DNA of 64,000 nt. Source: Lithospermum erythrorhizon. Lineage: Eukaryota > Streptophyta > Magnoliopsida > Boraginales > Boraginaceae. Positions 12,095 through 23,416 of the stretch are shown here, piece by piece. Numbering within the stretch: position 1 is the stretch's first letter; each line of letters opens with the position of its first letter. The position numbers and the translations under genes were made by a program. The stretch covers positions 62,001-126,000 of the forward strand of contig JADFUC010000908.1 in assembly GCA_019722365.1 (NCBI GenBank). Direction: 5' to 3'. Below the pieces are notes generated by a model. The model worked only from the letters and a program-made list of their open reading frames with translations, searched no databases and was not told the DNA's origin.

Positions 12095-14057
12095 TGAAAT
12101 AATCCGTATAGGTTGAATATTTAATTATATTATTTTAATAGACGGGGTGGGCGCGACATACACGTGATGAGATTAAATATTTTGGAGAAATTATTAAAAA
12201 TAATATTATATTGGTTGACGGGGCAACTCGAAGGTAGTATAAATAATTTTGGAGTAGTGTAGTTAAGTCGAGTCGAGAAATAATATGAATGGTAACCCTG
12301 AAAATAATTTTAGGCGTGTAGTATTGTTGGTGATATATATATTTTATCATTTTACATTTAATTTAATTACTATAACACAAAATCATAAACCATTCCATTG
12401 TTTTATCATGAAACCACTACTTAAACTAATTTGGGTTAGGTTAACTTAACTATAGTTGAGTTAGCTTAATAAGTAAGCTTTCTAATATCAAAAATAAAGA
12501 AAAAGCTTCATCCTCCATTTTCCCCATAGCCGTCCACCTCCCCTCCCCTCTATCCCAAAATTTTTCTCTATTTTTGAAGTAAAAACAAGCTCAAGTTCAT
12601 CCCCCAAGCATTCTAATCATTTTAAGGTATAAATTATCTCTTGATTATAACTATTTGTATTGTTGACTTTTGTTGACTTTGATTTAAAGTGAAAATAGTC
12701 AATCTGCGGCCATCGTGTTTTAATTTAAGTATAAGCGAGATGTTAGAACCTCTTGATGATAATATTTTCAGAAGATGATGTTGATCTATGTAATTGTTGA
12801 CTATTGTTGACCTTTTAAAGATAAATATGAATAAATAGGAAATGTATTTCAAATGTAATGATTTTCGGTTTATAAAGAATCTATAACATTTGGAGTTGAT
12901 TTGTGAAAGAATTTTTGGATTTTGAGTCGTTGCCTATTTATTATGATTTTTGTAATTTAAATGGCTAGAAAGTGTCTAAAATATAAAATAAATACAACAT
13001 TATTGAGAAAATTAAAATGATTAAAAATTAATATTTCCGACTGTATCTAGAGTAACTTCACCAAAATTTGAAGTGTTTTCAAATTATTTACTATTTTTGG
13101 TGATTTAATTCCTAAAACATGTTTTTAAATCAAGAGGAGATGAATTGGAGTTGAAAAATAAAATTGATGATGTTTCAGTAACTTTGAAGTTGTATGTGAG
13201 CTAAATACCAAATTTTTTGATTTTTAAAAGGGTTTAACTATTTATTTTGATTTATGGGCATTAAAGTGACTAGCATTGTATTTAAATGGAGAAAAATAGT
13301 TTTTGAGGCATAAAATCAGTTTTGGGCAGAATGGTTGGGATCTTAACATATATTTTGAGCTAGGATAATTATATTCAGATTTTTGGGTTTTATTAGTTAT
13401 TTATTTAGAAATTAAAGAAGTAAAAATGGAAAAATTCTAAAGTGAAAAATGATACATTAAAAAGAGAGTTAAATTCTGAAATAATAATAATCTTTGGGGA
13501 TAATATTTTAGGTAGTTAAGGATTTTTAAATGTCAAACAAGTCTAAAACTCAAAAGGTTATAATAAAACTATATTAGGAGTAAAAGCATAAATGATAAGA
13601 TGTTAACATGAAATCGTTTTGAATAGGAGTTTAGCGAACAGGGTCTTGGGTAACTAGTTGAATCTCTTAGCGGTTCGCTTTTCGCTTAGAAATTTGAGTA
13701 CATATCTCGCGTATGGTAACTTGTATTCGTATAGTGTATGTGTATTGATATATATGTGTGTTGTTGGTTGAGTTGTCGTAAATAGTTGGTTATATTGTAT
13801 ATTGGATGCTTGATAATGAAATGTTATATGCATGTTTAAGTATGGGTTGATGAATTGCGTCATGAGTTATACATTAGTTGTAGACATTTATTGGTGGTTT
13901 GTGGATATTCTATAATGGGCTCTACTAGCTAAGAGCTACAATCTGCGGTGATGTGCTGCAGCGGCCTAAGGTATAGATGCGGTAGATGTGCCTGTGCTAC
14001 GTAATGCGCGATAGATAAAACCGCGTGTCGGCGGACCTGAGGCTCACAAATGTAGAG

Positions 14058-14063
14058 GTAGAA

Positions 14064-14111
<48 letters not shown>
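14058..14111. repeat. (TA)n microsatellite
   Basis: About 26 uninterrupted TA dinucleotides within LTR-A. Confidence 0.95.
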
Positions 14112-14116
<5 letters not shown>

Positions 14117-14389
14117 CATAGCTCGTTCTTTAATATTTAATGGCCATAGGGCGTTGTTTATGATGGGAGGGATTAAGTCTTATGTTGATAGTGTACTACA
14201 GTGTATTTGATGGTTTTCTTGTATTCATGGGAACTTCTGTCTTTGATTCATAAGTTGTGTATTTGATAAAAATGTTGATCGTTTAACCTTATATTATTAT
14301 GCCCTGTGTTTATGATTTAAATTATGCTATAAGGATGTATGCGCTTTATACGTATGCTGAGGATTTATTAATGGTTGGTTATGTAATAT

Positions 14390-17013
14390 GGATTGGAGTT
14401 AATTTCGATAATAATATTAATTTGTAAAAAATTTATTTATTAGAATCACATTTATAATTTAGTAGTAATAGCGGGGCTAATTCGAGGTTAGAAGTTAGAT
14501 TGTTAAGTGCTTCGATTCGGCGTGATTCGAGCCTGAGCTCACAATGCGGGTTTCATGACTTAAGAGTTAAGTCATCTTTCGTCCTTATCATCTGATATCA
14601 CAAATATCTTCATTTCTTTCTTGGCAGCAGAAGAGAGATTGCTTGGGCCTTTGAGCCCAAATTTTTTCTTCCGTTCTTCCTTTGTTGCATATAAAGAACC
14701 ACCAGTTGATTATTAAAAGTTTCCCAACGTCTTCCCTACGAATTTGAGGTAAGAAAATGGGGATTTTAGTTGATTTTGAGGGTTAGGCACTAGGATTTGA
14801 CTTTTACATGACTTAATTTTATAGTGAATCTTAGTTTGTTATGGATCTTTATGATGTATAAAGTGATGAATTCATGATTTAGAGGTTGTTTGAGGGATGT
14901 TATGGATGAGTTGACTTTTTAGGTTTTAGTTGACTTCTTGAGGTTGATATTTTACAGGCTTTAAATGTGTAGGAGGTTATATTGGGGCCTTATTGTAGTT
15001 GTTGTGATGTTAAAATGATGATTTAAAATTGATTAAAAAAGGGGTTAGGTTGAAAAAAGTGCGATTGTAAAGTTGAGTTATGTCGATATTTTGGAGTATA
15101 GGTTGTTAGTTATGGACTTGAGGTTAATTAGAATGACATATAAGTTGATTTGAAATGTTAAATAATAAGGTGGAATTGATTTGGGAGATCGATTGGATTG
15201 TGTCCCAGAGGCAGGATTATTAATTAGTTGTTTTATCCGTCATTTTTAGACCGTTTAGAAATAGTTCCTTAGAGTTGGTAGCGTGTCTTAGAAACTGGCT
15301 GATGCTTGTAATGAGTTTTGATTATCTTTCTGGTGTTTTTGTTGGCGTTGATCGTAGTAGAGGCCGATTCTAGTGATTGTGTTCGCGAAGGTTTTTGTAG
15401 TAGCTAGCAAGCGTGACCTTATCTCGCCCGAAGGTTTTTATTGTGAACATGTTATTGTGGTAAGAATGCACGTGAGGGAATGATGTGCGTGTCGTTGTGT
15501 TATGATTACGTGAAGGAATGATATACATTATGGTATTGTATGATTATGTGTGATTCGTTTGTGTGTGAGCCATGATATGATTGTGATTATGATACGTAGC
15601 GTTGAAAGGTGCTTGAGGTAAGTAATAGAACTTGAATCCCGACTTATATTTACGATTTTTGTGGCTTTGTCGTATTTGTTGTATTTTGTGGCTTTTGTCG
15701 TGATTTGGTATCTTTGTGGCCTTGTCGGTGATTTATTGATTCTGGTGTGAATGTTTTAGGCGTGCTTGGATATTGTTTGGGAGTAGAGTGGTTAGTTATT
15801 GAGAGGTGTTGGTTAGAATTATGCTTAGCCAGGCTTTGAGGTGAGGCTTGAGTATCGAGTTGACCACATGTTGGGATGAGTTAGGGGAATTTATGTGACT
15901 CTCTTTCGCTTGCAGATATGAGGCGATTGGCACTTATAGCCGGTATAAGTGCGTGGGAGAATCTATTGTCACTTTGCTATGTCATTGTTGATGTTCGCCT
16001 TATGCCGGTACATATGTGTAGTAGCAGATCTATTATCACTTTCTATGTGCGTTGTTGGTGTTGGCACTTATACTTTGAGGTATAAAGTGCGGTGTGAATC
16101 TATTGTCACTTTGCTATAGGCAACGATGTTGGCCTTATACTACGGTATAAGTGGGTGGTTATTAGCATTTGATCGTTCCGGTAAGGCGGATTGAGTATAT
16201 CTTGCGTTAGAGGGTGGCTATATTGTGGAGATATATGAGAGATGAGAAAGTGATGACTAAAAGTTATAGTCGTTGTTGAGTCTCTATGATTTCGTTACGG
16301 GTATTTGTGTGCCTTATTGAGACATACATTATATCTTGACATGTTATGCACGAACGCTTCTTTGGAATCTTATTGTATGACTTTATTAAGGTAGTCTTGG
16401 ATATATATATATATATGTAATTTATTAAATGTTGGGCTATTATAATATTGTACATCTGGAACTAAAATAGTAAGAGATTCCTTGTGTTAAGTGTTAGCTA
16501 AAACCGCGGCTCTGTACGCTTTTAAGCTATGGGCGGTATTTTTTAAATTTGTGCCGGGTGTGAGGGCAATTTAGTTGAGCCGGGGAGAATTTGTTGGAGA
16601 GTTTGTTCAGTGGGTAGGTGATTGGCGTCGGGTGGCGGAGGATCCTCAGCGGTCGATTTTTGATGTGTTGTCGACTACTTTGATTGTTTTACTTTAATTT
16701 TTTCAAACTTTAGCCATGTCGTGATTATTTTGTATTAGAATACGAGTATTTATTCTCAGTTAGCCTTTAGGCATTCTTGTCTTTTTAGGGGATATGTTGT
16801 ATATATATATGTGGAGTTGGTTGATTAGATATCAGCACGATGGATTGTAAATTTTAAAAAGCTGTTATTTTTTGAGAATATTAATAAATCAAATTTTTGG
16901 ATGAAACGAGTAGTTTTTAAGGCGGAGTCGTCCATCGGTTTGGTGACTCTGGTGTTCCGGATTATAATGATTCTCACCGGTATTTGACCGACCTGGGCGG
17001 ATCGTTCTGGGGT
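14390..17013 (+). mobile_element. Family-B gypsy LTR nested inside LTR-A
   Basis: From TTTCGATAATAATATT (14403) it follows the family-B order: CACATTTATAATTTAGTAG, the GTTGACTTTTTAGG block, GACATATAAGTTGATTT, the palindromic array, GGATCCTCA (16640), GATATGTTGTATATATATGTGGAGTTGG, then GTCGTCCATCGGTTTGG and a GGGCGGATCGTT-like end. The borders are approximate because the first ~50 bases and the TG end are eroded. I could not assign a target duplication. Confidence 0.75.
15920..16160. repeat. Palindromic-unit array in nested LTR-B
   Basis: Three to four long units are built of GGCACTTATA..GGTATAAGTGCG plus a CTATTGTCACTTTGCTATG spacer. The unit is longer than in the other copies. Confidence 0.7.
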
Positions 17014-17525
17014 TGGCAGGTCAGGTATTTATTATTTGAGGCAGTAGACTGCCACACTTTTCGATGGGCCGGGCATTTATGCTGGGTTGTTAGGAGTTGA
17101 TTCTTGAGGTTGTAGAGGAGCTGCGTTGGCAGGATTCTTCAAATAAGATCGTAAGGTGAGACGGTGGTGGCTAGAAATTCTCGATAGTCCTTCGTATTGA
17201 TTCACTTTTTGTCGTGTCCTCAAAACATATTTTGTATTTTTCAGGAATCATGTTAGACATACTATTACTATGATGTATTTTGAAGATTATGTCGTTATGA
17301 TGTTTGGTTGTATTATTCAGACTTTGATGTATAATTATATGTTAGATGATGTATTTTAGTGGTGTGTAATTGGTTCACCCCGATGGATAAAAGTATTTTA
17401 TTCTTGTTATTATCAATTAAAAGTACATTTATGTTGTAAATCAATCGATTGGTATTTCTGGTGTTCGAGGTTGATAATGATCATGTATAGGGAGGTAAGC
17501 CGACTGGGGAAGCAGAATCGTTACG

Positions 17526-17530
17526 GTTAG
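17526..17530. repeat. Target-site duplication GTTAG, right copy
   Basis: Exact match to 12090-12094. Confidence 0.8.
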
Positions 17531-17854
17531 TCCCCACAAAAATTCACCTAAAAAAAATCAGTCGACAGTTGATCTTCATGCGATTCATGAGGTGCGTTAG
17601 CGCGGCTTTCCACGTTGTTCTTACCCTTTGGGTATGCACACTTTCGAAAGACTTATGAACTTCGTTAGTTTATAATTGTAACCTGGCTCCATCGAAGTCT
17701 TAAATGGGTTCACTTGAGAAGTGGAACACATGCCTCTTTCTTGAAGAGGTGTTTCCACAGGCAAATCAACTTCCCTTTGAAAAATCTCGAAGAGGCCGGA
17801 CTTGACAACATTAGCCTTGGCTCCCTGCGTAGGGTGGGATAGTGATATTCCCAT
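17531..17854 (-). pseudogene. Host copia gag C-terminus with decayed zinc knuckle
   Basis: The minus ORF 17854-17621 and the sequence downstream to 17531 read GYNYKLTKFISLSKVCIPKG then KNNVESRANAPHE..., fitting a copia CX2CX4HX4C zinc knuckle with several cysteines changed or frame-shifted, followed by the basic IPKGKNN stretch. The last codons before 17531 lead into the segment that precedes the protease on the other side of LTR-A. The upstream gag capsid region and the 5' LTR were not identified. Confidence 0.6.
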
Positions 17855-19280
17855 AATTAAATGGGGTTGATCCGAGATTGGACCAACAAGATTGGGCCTC
17901 TCGAAGATGGACTAAGACAACCTGGCTAGAATAAATGGACTGGACTCTTTGTGTGGGAGACGAGTGCAAAAACTTAGAATAAATGGGCTAAGGCTGCTTA
18001 CTCGGCGAAAAAGGCAGATTAGAAAGGCAGTGATTACGGCACAATTAGGTGGTATTAAGTGTAGATTAGTATTAAAGTCCATAATGAAATGGCCAATCAT
18101 TCATCATTAATGAATGGGCTATGAGGCTCGATCGGAGTAACAATCGAAACGCTTATAAAGATAAACCCCGGGGCCAAATCAAGTAAGTTCACTTTGATAC
18201 CCAAATACTCTATTTTCAGAAACTAAACTATTTCGATCCGTTACTAAGATTCATGAGTATATCTGTTTTCCTTGTTTGATTGATATGTTTGACATGATTA
18301 TAAGAGTTAATAAAATATAATAAATTCCACCTAATAAATAAGTAGTTAATGTCATAGCAAAATATAAAGTCGGGATAAGATCGGCATTGTGGATGGACAC
18401 GCTAATATGGCGGATGTGTCGCATCACGGGATCTTGTCACGACGGAATAGTCTAGTTATTCAGACACAGACTTACAACAATTCGGTCTAAATTCACGTTG
18501 ATACATTTGAAGTGTGCTTTTCTGCGATTGTGTTCGATGTCAGGAGCGTGGACCTATTGACATAAGGAGTTACTAATATAGTCTAAGTTATACTTTTAGT
18601 AGCATGAGGATTATGATGGTCATAATTATGCGTTATGCTGACTTTGCTTTTGCATAGCTTAAGTCGGAATGTTGTAGTGCAGCCGTCCGATTTATGTTAT
18701 ATAAGTTCTTGGTATACTTTGTGTGTTTAGTGAGATTATGGCAGCAGTATAGTTAATCTATTATATGATTATAGAATATTTTATGACATATAGACTAAGT
18801 TGTTCCATATGTATTTTTACGTTGTAGTCAGATTATGAGTCCTTTTCCACCATGAGTGCTTTTCGGTCCCGGCTTGAAAAGATATATGCTAAATGACTTT
18901 GTGTACTTTCGTTTCTGGCGCGTGAGTATGTATTGGCCTTGGGCCCAGTACTCCAAAGTTGATCTATTTGGAGCATGACTTACGATACGATGGCGTTGAT
19001 CGTCAAGTAGAAGTCGAAGCCTTATGTTGTCAGCTATGAAGTATCGCCTCGGGGTTGTGATCAGATGTCAGAGACGTGATCGATTTATGCTTTCATCTAA
19101 GACTCTCGCCGTGAAAATGTTGAAAAGGGTTAAGAGCAAAATGTTGCGTACGTCAGCATGAAGGTGAAAGGATCATGTTTGGAGAGAATGAGATTGATTG
19201 AGGTTACTCGTGCTCTGGAATCCCAAACTCTCAGGAATTGAGCTAAACGTCATCATGATTACTTATCGGTATTAGCCTAA
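17855..19280. other. Unclassified sequence, possibly LTR debris
   Basis: A TATA-like CTTATAAAGATAAACCCCGGGG at about 18151-18174 resembles an LTR promoter on the plus strand. No matching second copy, primer site or protein domain was seen, and no gene is supported. Confidence 0.35.
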
Positions 19281-20545
19281 GATATAACCTTAGAGGGGGG
19301 TGAATAAGGTTTAAGTTAAATTTATTATCTTTTCAGTTTGATTTAATAATCTTGGAATTAACAGCCAATAGAATATAAATTAATTCGATGGGCCAGAAAT
19401 TTATGACTCAGAATAGTGTAGTCAAGAATTAAACAACCAAATATATGATTAGCTAAAATAACAAGAATACTTGAAAGTAATGAGTAAAAAGATAGAAGAG
19501 CGATACACGATTTTTGAGGCAGGTTCCACTGTGCTCGTAGTCGACTCCCCGGCCTCGGAATTTGGCAAGATAACTAGCTCTTGAAGAATTGTTTGATTCT
19601 GTGCTGACAACCTGCCGGGAGCTTTTATCAAACACACAGCTCGACAGTGACCAGTACCCATTGGGATTTTGACCTAGTCTGCAGATTGAACTCGAAAATA
19701 CACTCTTAGGATTTCAACTTCCTTTACTCCCAACTGAATAGCAAATCTATGCTACGCGCTGAGATTTCTTAAATCCGCAATGAGGATTGAGTAATACAAT
19801 TTGCCAAAGGCTTCTGAATGTGAAGATTAAATGTGAGAGTTATTGACTTTTGCCTTTTTAATTTGAAGGAATTTAATGCTTGAGAATTAGGTCAAAAAGT
19901 TGAGGTTTAAAATAGAAAGACTTATATAGTTCATAAAAAATATCTTTGAAAATGGCCGCGCGCCGAGACCCCATCGAGGGCAGAGTGCCGATGAGCCGAT
20001 GGCGAATAACGACTATAAGCCCATACGTAGACCGCCTCGAGAGGCCGGGGTCGTCGTCGGGACCTATCGGGGGCACACCTCTCGATGGGGTCTCGTCGTA
20101 GGACCTTGAGCGAGACCCCGGCCCTACCGATGGGGTCTCGATGATCGATGTTTTCTCTTCCCAGAAATAAGGATCGTTTGAGCCAATTCTGAAACAAATG
20201 ACCTGCGATCGTTTATGCGAGCACTAACAATGAATCAATCTATACTTAGGATTAAAACTTCGGACTATCAATTTTAAAACTATTGAAGATTAAAACCCAT
20301 GAAATCAGTTCTATTACTTAAATGTATATACTAAAGAAAGTGTAGAGTTTTAAGCACAAACGCTATAACACACTACAAGACACGAGGCTCACTTGAATAG
20401 GCTTGGTTGTTAGACCATCCTTGAGCCTCCGAACATCCCGATCCAACTCTTTAAAAGCGCTTGAACTTATTAAAGAATAAACGATTACGTTACTTGAAAA
20501 TGGGATTAGTTCGTTTTAAACAATTTGTTATCTTCAAAAAAGGTT
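19281..20545 (-). mobile_element. Copia-like solo LTR, minus strand (tentative)
   Basis: In reverse complement it opens with a TTTTGAAGATAACAAATT block (20525-20545) and closes with ACCTTATTCACCCCCCTCTAA (19281-19310). These two landmarks are shared by many plant copia LTRs. A minus-strand TATA (ACTATATAAG, about 19920) lies centrally, followed by GC-rich inverted repeats. A second, more diverged candidate lies at 45.95-47.1 kb. Exact ends and target duplication are not resolved. Confidence 0.45.
19965..20145. repeat. GC-rich cluster of GAGACCCCATCGAG inverted and direct copies
   Basis: GAGACCCCATCGAG near 19965-19980 is matched in inverse orientation by CTCGATGGGGTCTC (about 20081-20096) and again by CGATGGGGTCTCGATG (about 20128-20145). 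The spacing allows a large stem of about 130 bases just downstream of the putative LTR TATA box. Confidence 0.8.
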
Positions 20546-22850
20546 TGAATGAATACCGTTATTGACGCGGCGGAGTATCTAATTTCATTATTGGATACAA
20601 TGGATAAGAAAGCAGAGGAAGCTTTGGCTTCGCTTAGGTGAGGCGATCTCCCAATGATAAGGTGGCGATTTTAAGGCGTTTTTGCCTGCGATTTTTGGTT
20701 CTGAGCTACTGGGGAATGAACAAGGGGGCAAAATGAATAGATGACAAGGATGACTAAAGTAATCCTTTGGCCATCGGAGAAATCTACCAAAAAGACCTTT
20801 CGTGTGAGGCGTGATTCGATCACGGATCGACTGAGAGGTACCCGTCATGTTATAAATTGCGATAATGCAACTTTCGATACGTGATTCTTGTTCGCGTTGC
20901 ATGTACTACTCATATTTTTTCGATATTGTGGACTATCGAGAATAGAAGATCATTTAGAAATGGAGTGCGCGAGGGATGAGGAATGAGTTAAGCATCAAGG
21001 GCGAGGTGGACCCCGATTTTATGGATTTAGCTTAGATAAATATTTTTTAACATATTGTTGAGTTAGATTCATGATTTGATTAGAATGTTGTTATTGTTAT
21101 CTTTTTGAGCATATAAATAAGTTTTTCACGTTTAAGATTAATTCAAGGACAATTGACTATTAATCTCTATATGAAAATTACAAGCGATATTAAATCTTCG
21201 TTATGTTGGTTTGACCTTGTGAATATCGTAACATGTATTAACCGCGAGGAATTCAAGTAAAGAAATCTCACAGGCGGTAAGAATTATAAAAGTATATGTA
21301 CAAATGAAAGATCATAAAGATGGAATCTTTTTAGCATCATATATTTAGAGTATATGATCAGAAATGTGAATAATACTTAGAATCCATAATGGTAGCAATT
21401 ATTAGTAAAAATAAATATTTAGTAAGCCCATTTATTAAAATTAAATAAATAAGATTTATGAGAATCAATAAAATAAATGAAAGCACTCGTATTATTACTA
21501 GTATTAGTAAAAGCATGTATATGTTTAATAATTTACTGTAGTATTTTAGAAATATAATATGTACAATTGAACAAGTTCAAATGAATAAGGTTTGGTTAAG
21601 CGAACATTTAATATTCTTTAAAAAATGTTAAAGAAGTATGATGAACTCGATTCATCTAATAATATAGGATTACATATTCTCCTGAGTTTAGCTGAAAACC
21701 ACTAAATGTATAGTCGGCCGTCAACCATCGAAACGTCGTATTAGATGTGATATGGAATTATTAAAATAACTTGATCAGAATTCAAAGATCTTATAAGAAA
21801 CTTTCACGAAGTGAATCGATTGACAAAGCGTAGCGACACTTGAGTGGGCCCCGAGGATGGGCCGAGTAAATCAGCGCGAATGTCGGAAATGTACGGCGAT
21901 GGATAACGATAAAAATAGGCTTACATTTAATGTGATAATAAAAATAATATAAGCTGCAAATAAAATCCGGGTGAACTAGCAGCAATACAACAGCGAAAAG
22001 TAATAAAAATAAATACAACGTCAAACAACTTGTTTTTTCTGACTTCGGCAAAAAATAATTATGCGTGCAATGAAAACTCCAAAGAAGATAAAAGTATATT
22101 TGGTGAGGTCTTGACCACCGTCGTCGCTCCCATGAATGCCCAGCATTGCTCGACGATCGTCTCGGTGAAATTTTCGACAACCTGGGCATAAAAGCGCCCC
22201 CCGTAGGAAGTAAGTCAATTTGAGTGAATACAAATATCGCAGTTAACCCGCTTTATCGTACAAACAAGGATATTCCAGTCTCTTTATTTAAAAGACTATA
22301 TACCTCCAAGAGTTATATTTTTTATATGCTACTAAATCTGATATAAATCTTTCCTTGTGGCTTTCCAAGTAACGTCGATAAACCCAACTCGTCGGCAAAC
22401 TTACTCGTCACGTCTTAATCACGGAGATATCTCTACATTTGTTATCTATCACAGTATAAGCTAATTCCCGATATAATATACAACTCGAGCATGCCTTTGA
22501 CTGACATTTCGCTATTTCGACCCATTATCTTTAGTTACACTTTCCGAAAGTCTTCTCCCCGATTATAGTCATCGCCTCACATGACATCTGAATGTTTATC
22601 ATAAGAACCTCCCAAATCGTTTCATTATCTTAATACAGTGACGGCGTATACCTTAAATAAAAGATAAAACTTTGAAATGCGGAATTATCTACTTGAATTC
22701 TTCGTTTAGTCTGAACTTATTACTTTCAAAATAGTATCAGCGTCGTGGTTAGATACTTAACTTATATACTAACCGTTTAAATCCAGCTTTCACTTATATA
22801 TAAAATATCATCAGCGTCGTCTAGTGTACCGTGGTTGAGGTTAGAGTTAT
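20546..22850. other. Unclassified sequence, AT-rich from 21.0 kb
   Basis: No recognised gene is present. The minus ORFs at 20588-20902 and 21791-22189 have no family motif and lie in mixed-composition sequence. 21.0-21.7 kb is very AT-rich. Confidence 0.45.
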
Positions 22851-23333
22851 CAGTGTGGAGTTCAATAAATCCTTGATGCGATCGCATTTCACTTTCTTTT
22901 GGGCCTGGGATACACGGTGGATGTAATTCGAGGTGGTTGTATATGTGATTCGAGGTGGTTGTCACGTATGCTGCTTCGATGCCAGAGTGGTTACTGATGA
23001 TCATGCGACTCCTTGCTCCGTGTTCTCAGTGATGAAACAGGGGTTAAGGTACTGAGCAATGACCCAGAAGTCGTCCTTGACCACTCGATGCCTAAGTTAG
23101 TTCGGAGGCGTTTAAAAGCTATTGAGCAGTGAGATTTCATAAGTTTAGCATTGCCTCTAAATGAAGGCATATGATGGGTATTTATAAGAAATGCCAGATT
23201 GATGCCTTTTAGGATGTGAACAAGTGTCGCGTCCCAGAGCACAGATTGACTCTTTATTTGATTTAAGTCCTTGAGGCACATTAGATGTATATAATGGGCG
23301 ATGGCGTTATGTCTTCGATAATCGATCATTATC
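22851..23333 (-). repeat. 3' LTR of Tat-type element
   Basis: Shares with 32411-32901 the blocks CACGGTGGATGT, GAGGTGGTTGTATATGTGATTC, GATGCCTAAGTTAGTT, AAATGAAGGC.TATGATGG and TATTTATAAGAAAT. The last gives a TATA box on the minus strand. Confidence 0.8.
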
Positions 23334-23416
23334 GGTGCTTGCACCAATCTAAAAGAAATTCCAAGCCGTTTTTCAAATGGTAGTGGAATTTGAAGGATTA
23401 AGAATCTCGCCAATAC

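Larger units (their letters stand above)
12095..17525 (+). mobile_element. Solo gypsy LTR (family A), interrupted by a family-B LTR
   Basis: It begins TGAAATAATCC and ends GAATCGTTACG, flanked by GTTAG. Without the nested LTR-B it is about 2.8 kb. It is related to family B (same ends, AT-rich U3, TTGACTTT block) but diverged. On both sides the minus-strand copia gag-protease frame is continuous once the LTR and one GTTAG are removed, which supports a clean insertion. No internal domains are attached. The 12.6-13.9 kb part is AT-rich and has no coding signal. Confidence 0.85.

Noticed and set aside
20588..20902. 104-codon minus-strand ORF
   Set aside because: No recognised motif, no neighbouring coding signal and mixed composition. 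Chance cannot be excluded.
22840..22844. GTTAG as a firm target duplication of the Tat-type element
   Set aside because: It matches 32902-32906, but the left LTR edge is uncertain by several bases and the putative ends are not clean TG...CA, so I kept it only as a possibility.
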